Source: an uncultured Dokdonia sp.
GTDB taxonomy: Bacteria; Bacteroidota; Bacteroidia; Flavobacteriales; Flavobacteriaceae
Assembly: GCF_947496725.1 (NCBI RefSeq)
Contig: NZ_CANMDS010000002.1
Span: 434,001 to 498,000 of the forward strand
Length of the DNA: 64,000 bases
Direction: 5' to 3'
Part shown: positions 19,726 to 28,093 of the stretch, piece after piece
Position numbering within the stretch: the first letter of the stretch is position 1
Layout: every line of letters starts with the position of its first letter
Made by a program: the position numbers and the translations under genes
Notes under the pieces: generated by a model
What the model saw: only the letters and a program-made list of their open reading frames with translations
Databases searched by the model: none
Told to the model about the DNA's origin: nothing

Positions 19726-19989
19726 TTAAAGGTTGCTCTCGAGCTCGCTGTTTTTTCCTAAAAAACCGTGAGCTTTTGCTTCACGATACTCAGTATCATT
19801 TGCATCATATTTCTTGATTTCCATAATCCAGTATACGATTGCAACAGCACAAATAAGCATAAAAATCCAGTTTATACCGTTTGCAAGCCACCAGTTACTT
19901 AGCTCTAACTCTGCGAGTGCATTAAAGGGTGCAAATAAAGTTGCTTCTGCAAATTCTTGAACTCCTTCAAAAAATCCTGTCAAACTCAT
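19726..19989 (-). CDS. Small flavobacterial membrane protein (DUF6341-like)
   Basis: 87 residues with one clear transmembrane segment (about 38-55, WIFMLICAVAIVYWIM) and a charged C-terminal tail. It resembles a short conserved flavobacterial protein, sometimes mislabelled uracil phosphoribosyltransferase; it has none of that enzyme's motifs. It is divergent from the membrane protein gene at 20068, with which it is often paired in flavobacteria (from memory). Function unknown. Confidence 0.65.
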   Translation of the reverse strand: MSLTGFFEGVQEFAEATLFAPFNALAELELSNWWLANGINWIFMLICAVAIVYWIMEIKKYDANDTEYREAKAHGFLGKNSELESNL

Positions 19990-20044
19990 AATGTTGTATG
20001 TTTACAATATTGAAATCTTAGTTGTACATCTATAGATGCGACTG

Positions 20045-20052
20045 CAAAAATA
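20045..20052 (-). promoter_or_regulatory. -7 promoter element TATTTTTG (minus strand)
   Basis: Minus-strand reading TATTTTTGCA fits TAnnTTTG exactly and lies 55 bases before the start codon of the small membrane protein ending at 19989. Confidence 0.5.
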
Positions 20053-20067
20053 GGAAAAAAACTAGCT

Positions 20068-20994
20068 ATGCTCACAAGATTTTTTGGTACTTCAAAGCCC
20101 CTAGCCGTAGTTGTGGTCATCATTTATATGACATTAGGCTTTTTTTATAGCAATAGGCAGTGGGTTATAGAGCCCTTTAACTGGCAAGAAACCCTGCGAC
20201 TAGTGGGGATGTGGCTACTTTTTATAAGCACAATGTTTATACTCAATTTTGTAGCTCAAAAAAATGATTTGACTAAGCGTAGCACCTACGGCGTATTACT
20301 TTTTGCTGCGTTTAGCCTTGCATTGCCAGCGGCTTTACGAGATGGCGCGATACTACTTGCAGGCTTTTTTATTCTCATAGCCTTGCGACGTATCATAAGT
20401 TTTAAATCTGAGTTATATATGGAACGCAAGATTTTTGATGCCACCCTATGGATACTTCTAGCAGCACTTTCTTTTTATTTTAGTTGGTTGTATTTAATAG
20501 CGATTTATATTGCACTTCTATTATATAATATATCAAACCCCAGATATTTAATTATACCCCTCATTGCAATCATATCATTTGCAGTTATATACTATAGTTT
20601 TTTGCTGTTACAAGCTGGTAGTCCGGCAGATGTTGACATTGTATTTGAGTCTGTGTCATTTGATTTTAAGGCCTATAATGAACTTGAAACTCTCACACCC
20701 ATTGCATTTTTTATAGCCCTGCTATTATGGACCGTATGGCGCTACCTAGGAGAGCAAAGAAATGCCTCTTCTGGAGCAAAGTCTCGATACTCTGTAATAT
20801 TAGGATTGCTAGCCGTAGGGATAGTTGTTATCACACTCTCGGCACATAAAACAGGTGCAGAGTGGTATCTTATTCTACCTGTAATGACTATTATAGTAAG
20901 TAATTTTTTAGAACACACAGAGAGTCCTATTTTTAAGGAAAGCCTGTTGTGGCTTATTGTCCTTCTTCCGGTATTTATAAACTATATCGCATAA
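20068..20994 (+). CDS. Polytopic membrane protein (DUF6427-like)
   Basis: 308 residues with about nine to ten hydrophobic segments and few long loops. It resembles a flavobacterial family I recall as DUF6427, usually encoded near purD and DUF4254 genes. No catalytic motif is visible. The stop codon overlaps the ATG of the next gene by one base, so the downstream restriction-modification pair is read from the same direction and perhaps the same transcript. Function unknown. Confidence 0.65.
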   Translation: MLTRFFGTSKPLAVVVVIIYMTLGFFYSNRQWVIEPFNWQETLRLVGMWLLFISTMFILNFVAQKNDLTKRSTYGVLLFAAFSLALPAALRDGAILLAGFFILIALRRIISFKSELYMERKIFDATLWILLAALSFYFSWLYLIAIYIALLLYNISNPRYLIIPLIAIISFAVIYYSFLLLQAGSPADVDIVFESVSFDFKAYNELETLTPIAFFIALLLWTVWRYLGEQRNASSGAKSRYSVILGLLAVGIVVITLSAHKTGAEWYLILPVMTIIVSNFLEHTESPIFKESLLWLIVLLPVFINYIA

Positions 20995-21635
20995 TGAAGC
21001 TCGATATATCCTACATAGAGAGTGAGTTAAAGAAAAGGTGTAACCTTCCCTATGTTTGGAATAGAAAGCAAAATGATACTTGGGATGATGCGACTAAGTT
21101 TATTTATAAAACAATGTCTTGGGAAGCACTTTTAGCTCAAATAGAGGAGCAACAAAAGGAGCACAATTTTCCCACACAAGATTTCTTTAACTACGCCATA
21201 AACAGATGGTACAACTTCTGGAGTGCCCAGGCCGTAGAAAAAATCTTTACAGACCTACCAGGTTTCGCACCTAACCCTAATCCGGTAGAAGACCACTACG
21301 ATTTTAGATGGCTAGGCGAGCGCATAGACCATAAAACAAGTATATTCCCAAAAGGATTTGGTGAGAATTACGCTTTCGCGAAAGCGCACAAAACACAACT
21401 CATACAGTGGTTTTACAAGCACCAAAGTACCGGACAACGCTTTCACCTCAATAACAGGTTATTTATAGTCGTGCACGACCAAAACGGAGAACACTGGAAA
21501 CTAAAAGCCGAAATAGAACTCATAAAATCCATCATAGAACCCTACGGAAAACAGAAAACACCAGCAGTAATGGAAGTCCTTTCCCTCGAGGAAGGAAAGG
21601 AAACAATGGCAGACATTATATGGGTAAATAGATGA
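20994..21635 (+). CDS. Putative type II restriction endonuclease (PD-(D/E)XK-like)
   Basis: 213 residues. The ATG overlapping the previous stop is chosen because MKLDISYIE begins the soluble protein. Seen: a helix with E82, then aspartates D100 and D103, and IDHKTS with D112 and K114. That spacing fits the D...(D/E)-x-K metal site of PD-(D/E)XK nucleases (compare D-I-K in EcoRV). The gene overlaps an adenine methyltransferase gene by 4 bases, the usual layout of a type II system. The palindrome encodes AFAKA at 127-131, just after the putative active site. I do not recognise the family; nuclease function is inferred from motif and neighbour. Confidence 0.55.
   Translation: MKLDISYIESELKKRCNLPYVWNRKQNDTWDDATKFIYKTMSWEALLAQIEEQQKEHNFPTQDFFNYAINRWYNFWSAQAVEKIFTDLPGFAPNPNPVEDHYDFRWLGERIDHKTSIFPKGFGENYAFAKAHKTQLIQWFYKHQSTGQRFHLNNRLFIVVHDQNGEHWKLKAEIELIKSIIEPYGKQKTPAVMEVLSLEEGKETMADIIWVNR
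21371..21386. repeat. Iterated palindrome in the putative restriction gene
   Basis: 16-base core, read as AFAKA. Confidence 0.95.
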
Positions 21636-22630
21636 ATTATATAGGTTCAAAACATAGATTATCTTCCTTTATACAGGACACTATATATAGCGTGTGTGGG
21701 CAAGACCTAAGCGATTTGGTTTTTTGCGATCTCTTTGCAGGTACAGGCGCAGTAGGTAGGGTATTTAAATCTCAAGTAAAAGCCGTCATAGCAAATGATC
21801 TTGAGTTTTATAGCTACGTTCTCAATCGTAATTATATAGGAAATTATAAGAGTTTTGAATATAATGACCTCATAGAAAACCTAAATTCATTACCACTACA
21901 AAAGGGTTTTATTGCCGCACAATATGGAGAAGGAGGTGTGGGTAATCGGTTATATTTCAGCAAGCATAATGCTCAAAAAATTGATAGCATACGCACAGAG
22001 GTTGAAAAATGGTATGGTAATAAAGCGATAAGTACAGATGTCTACTATTTTCTACTAGCCAGCCTACTTGAGAGTGCAGATAAAATTGCAAACACAGCCT
22101 CTGTTTATGGATCTTATCTCAAAACTATAAAACCTAGAGCCGCAAAGGGTATGGTCATTACTCCGGCTACTTTTGAGATTACAAAGACGGCTCATCAAGT
22201 ATTTCAAGAAGATGGTAACGAGCTTATTACTAAAATAAGCGGAGATATTTTATACATAGATCCACCATATAATGTACGGCAGTATGGTGCAAATTATCAC
22301 ATACTTAATACCATTGCAAAATATAATATCTTTGCACCACGAGGAAAAACAGGTCTTCCCATCTATAATAAAAGTGCTTATTGTAGTAAGAAAACGGTTG
22401 TCTCAAGCTTTGAACAACTTATAAAAAATGCTCAGTTTAAGTACATTTTTGTAAGCTACAGTAATGAGGGTTTAATGAGTCCATCAGTTATTAAGAAGGT
22501 GATGGAGCAGTATGGTAGATATGATGTAAAAACCACCAGCTATAAACGATTCAGAGCAGATAAAACAGCTAGCCGTCATCACAAAGCTAGCAGCACAATA
22601 GAGTATTTACACATTTTAGAAAAACAATAA
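21632..22630 (+). CDS. D12-class N6-adenine DNA methyltransferase
   Basis: 332 residues. Seen: MNYIGSKHRL at the N-terminus (typical of Dam/D12 enzymes, part of the SAM site), DLFAGTGAVG at 33-42 (motif I), and DPPYNVRQYG with the catalytic DPPY at 210-213. It would methylate adenine at the 6 position in a specific DNA site, protecting host DNA from the partner nuclease encoded upstream with a 4-base overlap. The target site cannot be read from sequence. The next gene follows after one base, so the pair is embedded in a housekeeping run. Confidence 0.9.
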   Translation: MNYIGSKHRLSSFIQDTIYSVCGQDLSDLVFCDLFAGTGAVGRVFKSQVKAVIANDLEFYSYVLNRNYIGNYKSFEYNDLIENLNSLPLQKGFIAAQYGEGGVGNRLYFSKHNAQKIDSIRTEVEKWYGNKAISTDVYYFLLASLLESADKIANTASVYGSYLKTIKPRAAKGMVITPATFEITKTAHQVFQEDGNELITKISGDILYIDPPYNVRQYGANYHILNTIAKYNIFAPRGKTGLPIYNKSAYCSKKTVVSSFEQLIKNAQFKYIFVSYSNEGLMSPSVIKKVMEQYGRYDVKTTSYKRFRADKTASRHHKASSTIEYLHILEKQ

Positions 22631-22631
22631 T

Positions 22632-23243
22632 ATGTTTACAGATAAGGCAAATGCCATTTTTAAAGAAGCGATAGACACCTATCACGTAATAAACACCGTA
22701 GATCAACCTTTTATCAACAAGTATGATAAAAATGAAGATGTACTAGGGCACTTGCTATACCGTAAATGCTGGATAGATACTGTACAATGGCATTATGAAG
22801 ATATTATACGCGACCCTCAAATAGACCCTGTGGCTGCACTTACACTTAAACGTAAGATTGATGCCTCAAACCAAGATCGTACAGATATGGTAGAGTATAT
22901 AGATAGCTACTTTCTTGAGAAGTATAAAGATGTAACTGTAAAAGAAGGAGCGACAATTAATACAGAAAGCCCGGCTTGGGGAGTAGACCGTTTATCTATA
23001 CTTGCTTTAAAAGTATATCATATGCAAGAAGAAGCAACACGTGAAGATGCAAGTGATGCACACAGAGCTGCTTGCCAGACTAAGCTAGATGTTTTACTAG
23101 AGCAACGCGTAGACCTCTCTACAGCAATAGATACCTTACTTGATGACATCTCAAAAGGAGACAAGTATATGAAGGTATACAAGCAAATGAAAATGTATAA
23201 TGACGATGAGTTAAACCCAGTACTCAGAAACATTAAAAAGTAA
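22632..23243 (+). CDS. DUF4254 family protein
   Basis: 203-residue, mostly helical, charged soluble protein. It has a central segment (WGVDRLSILALKVYHM) and an N-terminal HLLYRKCWIDTVQWHYED that I recognise from DUF4254. This family is typically encoded beside a family 9 glycosyltransferase in Bacteroidota, as it is here. A lipopolysaccharide-related role is suggested only by that neighbour. No catalytic residues are evident. Confidence 0.8.
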   Translation: MFTDKANAIFKEAIDTYHVINTVDQPFINKYDKNEDVLGHLLYRKCWIDTVQWHYEDIIRDPQIDPVAALTLKRKIDASNQDRTDMVEYIDSYFLEKYKDVTVKEGATINTESPAWGVDRLSILALKVYHMQEEATREDASDAHRAACQTKLDVLLEQRVDLSTAIDTLLDDISKGDKYMKVYKQMKMYNDDELNPVLRNIKK

Positions 23244-23256
23244 TGAATCCTTACGT

Positions 23257-23292
23257 ACGATACCGTTCTTTATTTTAAAGAGCGGTATCGTG
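23257..23292 (+). other. Strong intergenic hairpin
   Basis: Arms ACGATACCGTTCTTT (23257-23271) and AAAGAGCGGTATCGT (23278-23292) pair over 15 positions with a single G-U and a 6-base loop. No U-run follows directly, so it may be a weak terminator, a processing site or a leader structure for the glycosyltransferase whose ATG is 10 bases downstream. Confidence 0.6.
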
Positions 23293-23302
23293 CATTCTTA
23301 CA

Positions 23303-24316
23303 ATGGCTAGACAAAAACATATTCTCATCATACGGCTCTCTGCAATGGGAGATGTAGCGATGACGGTGCCTGTGGTTTACGCTTTCGCGAAAGCAAATCC
23401 AGACATAAAAATATCTTTTCTCTCAAAACCATTTTTTAAACCCATTGTAAGCTCCATACCTAACCTTGAATTTGTTGCTGCAAATGTCACTTCAGAACAT
23501 AAAGGAGTGATGGGTATATGGAAACTCGCACGAGAGCTTAAAAAGCTTGGTATCACACACGTTGCAGACTTGCACAATGTCATACGGTCTAAAATGCTTC
23601 GTACCTTTCTTAATCTGCCTAGTGCAACTCTAGATAAAGGAAGAGCCGAAAAGAAAGCACTCACTAGAGAAAGCGATAAGAACTTTACACAACTTGCTAC
23701 AACCGTACAGCGCTACAAAGCTGTTTTTGACAACCTAGAATTTAAAGACCTAGTTCCAGAGGTTTTACCAAAACCCAATAAAGCGCCAGCAATCATTGAG
23801 TTTACAGCAGGTCATAATCGTAAGTGGCTGGGAGTAGCACCTTTTGCCGCTCACCTAGGTAAGCAGTATCCTCTAGATTATATGAAAATGGTAGTAGAAG
23901 GAATAGACCAATTAGATAAGTACGATATCTTTCTATTTGGAGCGCCCTCAGAAGTGACTATACTTAATAACCTCTCAGATAGCTGTAAAAATGTAAAGGT
24001 CGTAGCTGGAGCACTTAAATTTAAAGAAGAACTTAATCTTATAAGTCAGCTAGACGGTATGCTTTCTATGGATAGTGGTAACGCACACCTAGCAGCAATG
24101 TATGGCGTGCCTACGATAAGCCTTTGGGGAGTAACACATCCTTATGCAGGCTTTGCTCCATTTAATCAAGAAGAGCACTGCATAGTGTCAGACAGAAAAA
24201 AGTATCCAAAAATCCCAACTTCAATATACGGCAATCTAGTGCCAGAAGGTTATGAAGATGTGATGAAAACCACCTTACCAGAACAGGTAATAGATAAGAT
24301 TAAAGCAACTATCTAA
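23303..24316 (+). CDS. Glycosyltransferase family 9 (heptosyltransferase-like)
   Basis: 337 residues. The N-terminus ILIIRLSAMGDVAMTVPVVYAF is the family 9 acceptor-side signature. SMDSGNAHLAAMYGVPTISLWG is the conserved C-terminal nucleotide-sugar motif with the D-S-G-N/H-A-H pattern. Such enzymes add heptose or another sugar to lipid A-core. The palindrome (23381-23394, one flank base changed) encodes AFAKA at about residues 27-31, directly after the first helix. It follows DUF4254 after a strong hairpin. Confidence 0.9.
   Translation: MARQKHILIIRLSAMGDVAMTVPVVYAFAKANPDIKISFLSKPFFKPIVSSIPNLEFVAANVTSEHKGVMGIWKLARELKKLGITHVADLHNVIRSKMLRTFLNLPSATLDKGRAEKKALTRESDKNFTQLATTVQRYKAVFDNLEFKDLVPEVLPKPNKAPAIIEFTAGHNRKWLGVAPFAAHLGKQYPLDYMKMVVEGIDQLDKYDIFLFGAPSEVTILNNLSDSCKNVKVVAGALKFKEELNLISQLDGMLSMDSGNAHLAAMYGVPTISLWGVTHPYAGFAPFNQEEHCIVSDRKKYPKIPTSIYGNLVPEGYEDVMKTTLPEQVIDKIKATI
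23381..23394. repeat. Iterated palindrome in the family 9 glycosyltransferase gene
   Basis: 14-base core GCTTTCGCGAAAGC, read as AFAKA. Confidence 0.9.
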
Positions 24317-24350
24317 TATAACATACTATGCGCGCACAGTAAAATTATAC

Positions 24351-24358
24351 TATATTTG
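24351..24358 (+). promoter_or_regulatory. -7 promoter element TATATTTG
   Basis: Exact TAnnTTTG match 18 bases before the ATG at 24376. The predicted transcript start near 24363 rules out the upstream GTG at 24358 as the translation start. Confidence 0.55.
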
Positions 24359-24375
24359 TGGTATATTATATAACT

Positions 24376-25329
24376 ATGAGCGCAACAAAACCTACCCTTA
24401 ACGACTTACTAGGCATTACTCACCCTATTATTATGGCACCTATGTTTCTGGTGTCTAATGTCGCAATGTTAAAAGCCGGAATGGAGAGTGGCATTGCTGC
24501 TTGTGTGCCAGCACTTAATTATAGAACTATAGAAGAGCTTAAAGCTGCCATTAATGAGCTTAAAGCGGCAAAAGTACCTGGAGGAGCCTTCGGGATAAAT
24601 CTTATTGTAAATAAATCTAATATGAAGTACCCTGCACAGCTGGAAGCAGCTTGTGAGCTAGGTGTAGACTTCATTATCACATCTCTCGGGTCACCTAGAA
24701 TGGTTATCGAGAAGGCAAAACCAAAGGGAATTAAAGTATTTTGTGATGTTACAGACTTGAGCTACTCAAAAAAGGTAGAAGCAATGGGTTGTGATGCACT
24801 AGTTGCAGTAAATAATCAAGCAGGAGGCCACAGAGGTAATATCGCTCCAGAAGCACTTATAAAAGAGCTTAATGAAAACTGCGCGATACCAGTAATAACT
24901 GCTGGTGGAGTTGCAAACAAGAGCGACCTTGATCGTGCAATGTCTTACGGCGCGATAGGAGCAAGTATAGGAAGCCCTTTTATAGCTTCAGAAGAGGCAC
25001 CTGTGTCTCAAGAGTACAAGCAAGCTTGTGTAGACTTTGGTGCAAAAGATATCGTGATGACACAAAAGATATCTGGTACGCCGTGTACAGTTATTAATAC
25101 ACCTTATGTTCAAAAGATAGGAACAAAACAAACCTGGCTAGAAGGTCTTCTTAATAAAAATAAGAAGCTCAAAAAATGGGTGAAAGCCATTCGTTTTGCA
25201 AAGGGTATGCGTGATACCACAAAGGCCGCACAGGGAGCTACTTATAAAACCGTATGGGTTGCAGGACCATCTATAGAGCAAACCACAGCGATAGAGCCTG
25301 TAGCAACGATTATTAAGAAGTTTATATAG
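24376..25329 (+). CDS. Nitronate monooxygenase-like flavin enzyme
   Basis: 317-residue FMN-binding TIM barrel. Seen: LGITHPIIMAPMFLVSN at the N-terminus, VNNQAGGHRGN (flavin/substrate loop with the conserved histidine), and PVITAGGVANKSDLDRAMSYGAIGASIGSPF (phosphate-binding glycines). The family oxidises nitronates; several members are instead enoyl reductases (FabK) or of unknown substrate, so the reaction is not certain. The start at 24376 follows the promoter element. A palindrome copy and a rho-independent terminator follow. Confidence 0.82.
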   Translation: MSATKPTLNDLLGITHPIIMAPMFLVSNVAMLKAGMESGIAACVPALNYRTIEELKAAINELKAAKVPGGAFGINLIVNKSNMKYPAQLEAACELGVDFIITSLGSPRMVIEKAKPKGIKVFCDVTDLSYSKKVEAMGCDALVAVNNQAGGHRGNIAPEALIKELNENCAIPVITAGGVANKSDLDRAMSYGAIGASIGSPFIASEEAPVSQEYKQACVDFGAKDIVMTQKISGTPCTVINTPYVQKIGTKQTWLEGLLNKNKKLKKWVKAIRFAKGMRDTTKAAQGATYKTVWVAGPSIEQTTAIEPVATIIKKFI

Positions 25330-25332
25330 AAA

Positions 25333-25352
25333 TACGCTTTCGCGAAAGCGTA
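25333..25352. repeat. Iterated palindrome, intergenic 20-base form
   Basis: Starts 3 bases after the stop codon of the flavin enzyme gene and 9 bases before its terminator. Confidence 0.95.
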
Positions 25353-25361
25353 AATAAAACC

Positions 25362-25399
25362 AAAACCTGTCAAGTCATAAAGATGAGACAGGTTTTTTT
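25362..25399. terminator. Bidirectional rho-independent terminator
   Basis: Arms AAAACCTGTC (25362-25371) and GACAGGTTTT (25387-25396) continue into a T run. It serves the plus-strand flavin enzyme gene, and its A-rich left arm gives a U-run for the convergent ABC gene, whose stop codon overlaps the right side. Confidence 0.85.
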
Positions 25400-26060
25400 A
25401 TGTAATATACCCTTGTAGCCTAAGATCTTCTACCGAATATACTACCGAAGAAAACCCGTTAGAAAGTACAATGTTACTCGTAGTAACGTCTAGTACATCT
25501 GTATAATAATGGTCTGTGACTATGATTCCTTTTTTTGCTTTAAGCGAAAACAAAAACTCTTTTATCTTTTCTTTATACAAGGGCTCTATCATAGAGAAAG
25601 GCTCATCTAGCATAAGGAATGGGTGATTAAGATTTGCTACAAGTAGCAGCTCTAGATAACGTATCTCACCCATTGAGAGTACGCCCGCTTTTTTTGACGC
25701 TATTTTTTCTATAAATGGAGCTCTAAAAATGGCGTCTTGATCATCACCATCACTATAAAATAGCGGGATGATATCTCTTACTTTTAAATGTTTAGGTAAA
25801 AAGCTTTCTTGTGGTAAATAGCCTATATATTGACTAGGAATAATCTTTTCTAGAGATATAGGTGAGCCATTTATGGTAAGTGTTGCTTTAGTCGCTTTTA
25901 AGGTGCCAAAAAGTATCTTGAGCAATGTAGATTTGCCAGATCCATTAGCACCAAATAGTCCCAAAATATCACCAGTCTTTAGTGTGAAGGAGACATCTTT
26001 GAGCACTTCTTTGCTTCCAAATGATTTTTGTGCAGATATGAGTTGTAGCTCGTTTATCAT
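25398..26060 (-). CDS. ABC transporter ATP-binding protein
   Basis: 220 residues. Seen: Walker A GANGSGKST, a Q-loop QESF, a signature variant LSMGEIRYLEL, Walker B FLMLDEPFS and a switch histidine in VTDHYY. The normal LSGGQ is here LSMGE, a mild divergence. It is coupled by a 4-base overlap to an upstream small membrane protein gene. The substrate is unknown, and no full-length permease adjoins it. Confidence 0.88.
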   Translation of the reverse strand: MINELQLISAQKSFGSKEVLKDVSFTLKTGDILGLFGANGSGKSTLLKILFGTLKATKATLTINGSPISLEKIIPSQYIGYLPQESFLPKHLKVRDIIPLFYSDGDDQDAIFRAPFIEKIASKKAGVLSMGEIRYLELLLVANLNHPFLMLDEPFSMIEPLYKEKIKEFLFSLKAKKGIIVTDHYYTDVLDVTTSNIVLSNGFSSVVYSVEDLRLQGYIT

Positions 26061-26350
26061 ACAAAGAAGGATGTAATGATAAGCAAGACTATGGCTAGAA
26101 AACCATTTATCAAATAGGTTCTTGTGATGAGGTGCCTCTTTGTAAAACCAAGATTATGGTACATATAGTATTGTTGTTTTTGAAAGTAACCAAAGGCAAG
26201 AATGCCCAAGCCAGTCCCAAACACACCAAAAACAACGATAGTTACTAGAACACCATTTATAATGCTATCTCGAGCAGGAACTGTCGCGAGTCCAAATAAA
26301 ATGCAGACTGCAGCAGCATATAATGTTACGTCACGATAAAAGTTCCACAT
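26057..26350 (-). CDS. Small membrane protein coupled to an ABC ATPase
   Basis: 97 residues with three hydrophobic segments (about 9-24, 33-53 and 80-96). It overlaps the ATPase gene by 4 bases and precedes it, so the pair is probably one unit. It is too small for a normal ABC permease. Family not recognised. Confidence 0.6.
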   Translation of the reverse strand: MWNFYRDVTLYAAAVCILFGLATVPARDSIINGVLVTIVVFGVFGTGLGILAFGYFQKQQYYMYHNLGFTKRHLITRTYLINGFLAIVLLIITSFFV

Positions 26351-26407
26351 AGGTTAAAAATAGATAATCTCCTTTTAAGGTAGGGGTAACATAATTTAAT
26401 GGCATAA

Positions 26408-26441
26408 AAAAACCTGCCTATTGTATAACGGGCAGGTTTTT
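26408..26441 (-). terminator. Rho-independent terminator
   Basis: Arms AAAAACCTGCC (26408-26418) and GGCAGGTTTTT (26431-26441). Read on the minus strand it ends in a T run and closes the gene that stops at 26464. Confidence 0.8.
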
Positions 26442-26463
26442 AAAAATGTTATAATGTCTGTGT

Positions 26464-26934
26464 TTAAATAACATTTATTTGAGCAATATACCTTTCAATA
26501 AATTCTTTGTCTTTTTTACTATTCAAAATCAACAATTCATTGTTTTTATGAGTTCTATAATTCATTAGAAACTTCGTTTTACCACTACGAGTCAATTCTG
26601 AAAATTGCAAACGTTTTGAGTCAAATTTATTTGTTAGTAATTCCGTTTTTTGAGTATGCTCAAGTATTTTTCTTAGATAAGTTAATTCTCCGGTTTTTTC
26701 GTCAATCTTCAATTCAGAATAATAAACCCAAGCAGTAAACCTATATGATATAAATCCAATCGATGTTAAAGCGGTAACGAATATTCCGAGACCAATTCCT
26801 AGAAACCAAATTAGAAATACAGAAGAGGCAGCGGTCCAAATAAATAATTCTTTCCAATTAAATGGAAGTCTATCACTTAAAGTATGAACATTACCATTTC
26901 TTGAAATTTTATAGTAATTCCCTTTATGATTCAT
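26464..26934 (-). CDS. Hypothetical two-helix membrane protein, probably acquired
   Basis: 156 residues: a polar N-terminus, two adjacent transmembrane segments at about 30-65, and a charged cytoplasmic-type C-terminal domain. Family not recognised. Its codon choice differs from the neighbours: isoleucine is mostly ATT and glutamate mostly GAA, whereas flanking genes favour ATA and mix GAG. It has its own terminator. These points suggest recent acquisition (inference). Only 12 bases separate it from the start-distal end of the reductase gene on the same strand. Confidence 0.6.
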   Translation of the reverse strand: MNHKGNYYKISRNGNVHTLSDRLPFNWKELFIWTAASSVFLIWFLGIGLGIFVTALTSIGFISYRFTAWVYYSELKIDEKTGELTYLRKILEHTQKTELLTNKFDSKRLQFSELTRSGKTKFLMNYRTHKNNELLILNSKKDKEFIERYIAQINVI

Positions 26935-26946
26935 TATTACGACTAA

Positions 26947-27999
26947 CTATATATCATCATAATCTACCACAATTCTAGCTGAGGTAGGATGCGCCTGGCA
27001 GGTAAGGATGAGTCCCTCTGCAACCTCTGCATCTGTAAGAATTTGATTTTGTGACATCACAGCAGTACCTTCTGTTACTCTTGCGATACAGCTACTGCAT
27101 ACGCCGCCTTGACAAGAGTGTGGTGCGTCTATATCTTCATCTAGCGATGCGTCAAGAATGTTTGTCTCTTGATCCATTGTAAACTCAAACTCCTCATCGT
27201 CACAAAGTACTTTTATAGCCGTTTTACCATCTAGAGGCGCTTCTATTTCTGAAGTTTCTGTGCTTGCAGTAAAAAGTTCAAAATGTATAGCAGTATCTGC
27301 AACTTCATTTTCTTTTAGAACTTTAGTTACTTCATTAATCATTGCCTCTGGACCACATAAAAAGTAATCGTCAAAGTTGTTTTCGGCATATTTATTTTTT
27401 ACCACAAAGTTTACCGTAGATTTCATAATACGGCCAAAGTGTGCGCCATCTACACGCGACTGCGAGTAAATAGACTCTATAGAGAAGCGATCTGTATATT
27501 GAGATCTCAAGGCTTGTAACTCGTCTATAAACATCGCCTCCTCTGGTGTTCGGTTCCCAAAGACTAGTACAAAAGTGCTATCTGGAGATTGAGTAAGGGT
27601 TGTCTTTATCATAGACAGAATAGGTGTAATACCAGAACCTGCGGCAAATGCTGCGTAGTTTTTCGCTTTCGCGAAAGCGGAATTATCTATCTTAAATCTA
27701 CCCTCTGGTTCTTGTACCTCTAGCGTGTCACCTTCCTTAAGTTCTCTATTTGCATACGTTGAAAACGTTCCGTTTTCTACCTCTTTTACAGCAACGGTAA
27801 GCCCCTCTTGAGGTGTGCTACAAATAGAGTAAGCACGTCTAACCTCTGTGCCATCTATAGTAGTTTTTAAAGTAATATATTGACCAGGCGCAAAGGTAAA
27901 GTGCTCTTTTAAAGCACCCGGAAGTGCAAAAGTAATAGCAACAGACTTTGTTGTGATTCTTGTAATGGTCTGAATATGAAGTGTATGAAATGAAGACAT
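26947..27999 (-). CDS. PaaE-like ferredoxin reductase (FAD, NAD(P)H and 2Fe-2S domains)
   Basis: 350 residues. Domains in order: FAD-binding with RRAYSICSTP, NAD-binding with AAGSGITPILSM, and a C-terminal plant-type ferredoxin with the cluster motif CQGGVCSSC and a final cysteine in LTCQAHP. This order is that of PaaE and related oxygenase reductases, which pass electrons from NAD(P)H to a partner oxygenase. No Paa genes are nearby, so the partner is unknown. The start at 27999 is chosen because a TATTTTTG promoter element lies only 15 bases upstream. The palindrome encodes AFAKA in the hinge before the NAD domain. Confidence 0.85.
   Translation of the reverse strand: MSSFHTLHIQTITRITTKSVAITFALPGALKEHFTFAPGQYITLKTTIDGTEVRRAYSICSTPQEGLTVAVKEVENGTFSTYANRELKEGDTLEVQEPEGRFKIDNSAFAKAKNYAAFAAGSGITPILSMIKTTLTQSPDSTFVLVFGNRTPEEAMFIDELQALRSQYTDRFSIESIYSQSRVDGAHFGRIMKSTVNFVVKNKYAENNFDDYFLCGPEAMINEVTKVLKENEVADTAIHFELFTASTETSEIEAPLDGKTAIKVLCDDEEFEFTMDQETNILDASLDEDIDAPHSCQGGVCSSCIARVTEGTAVMSQNQILTDAEVAEGLILTCQAHPTSARIVVDYDDI
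27664..27679. repeat. Iterated palindrome in the reductase gene
   Basis: 16-base core, minus-strand reading AFAKA at a domain hinge. Confidence 0.95.
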
Positions 28000-28013
28000 T
28001 GACGTTTTTTTTA

Positions 28014-28021
28014 CAAAAATA
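28014..28021 (-). promoter_or_regulatory. -7 promoter element TATTTTTG (minus strand)
   Basis: Exact TAnnTTTG match on the minus strand, 14 bases before the reductase ATG at 27999. It implies a very short 5' leader. Confidence 0.5.
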
Positions 28022-28093
28022 CAAAGCAATGCGTTTTATGTGTAACATTACGAGTAGTTTAAATACCTATACCTCGCTAAACAACCGAAAATT

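Noticed and set aside
19726-19989. Uracil phosphoribosyltransferase
   Set aside because: An 87-residue membrane protein without the PRPP-binding motif; that label, sometimes attached to the family, is not supported.
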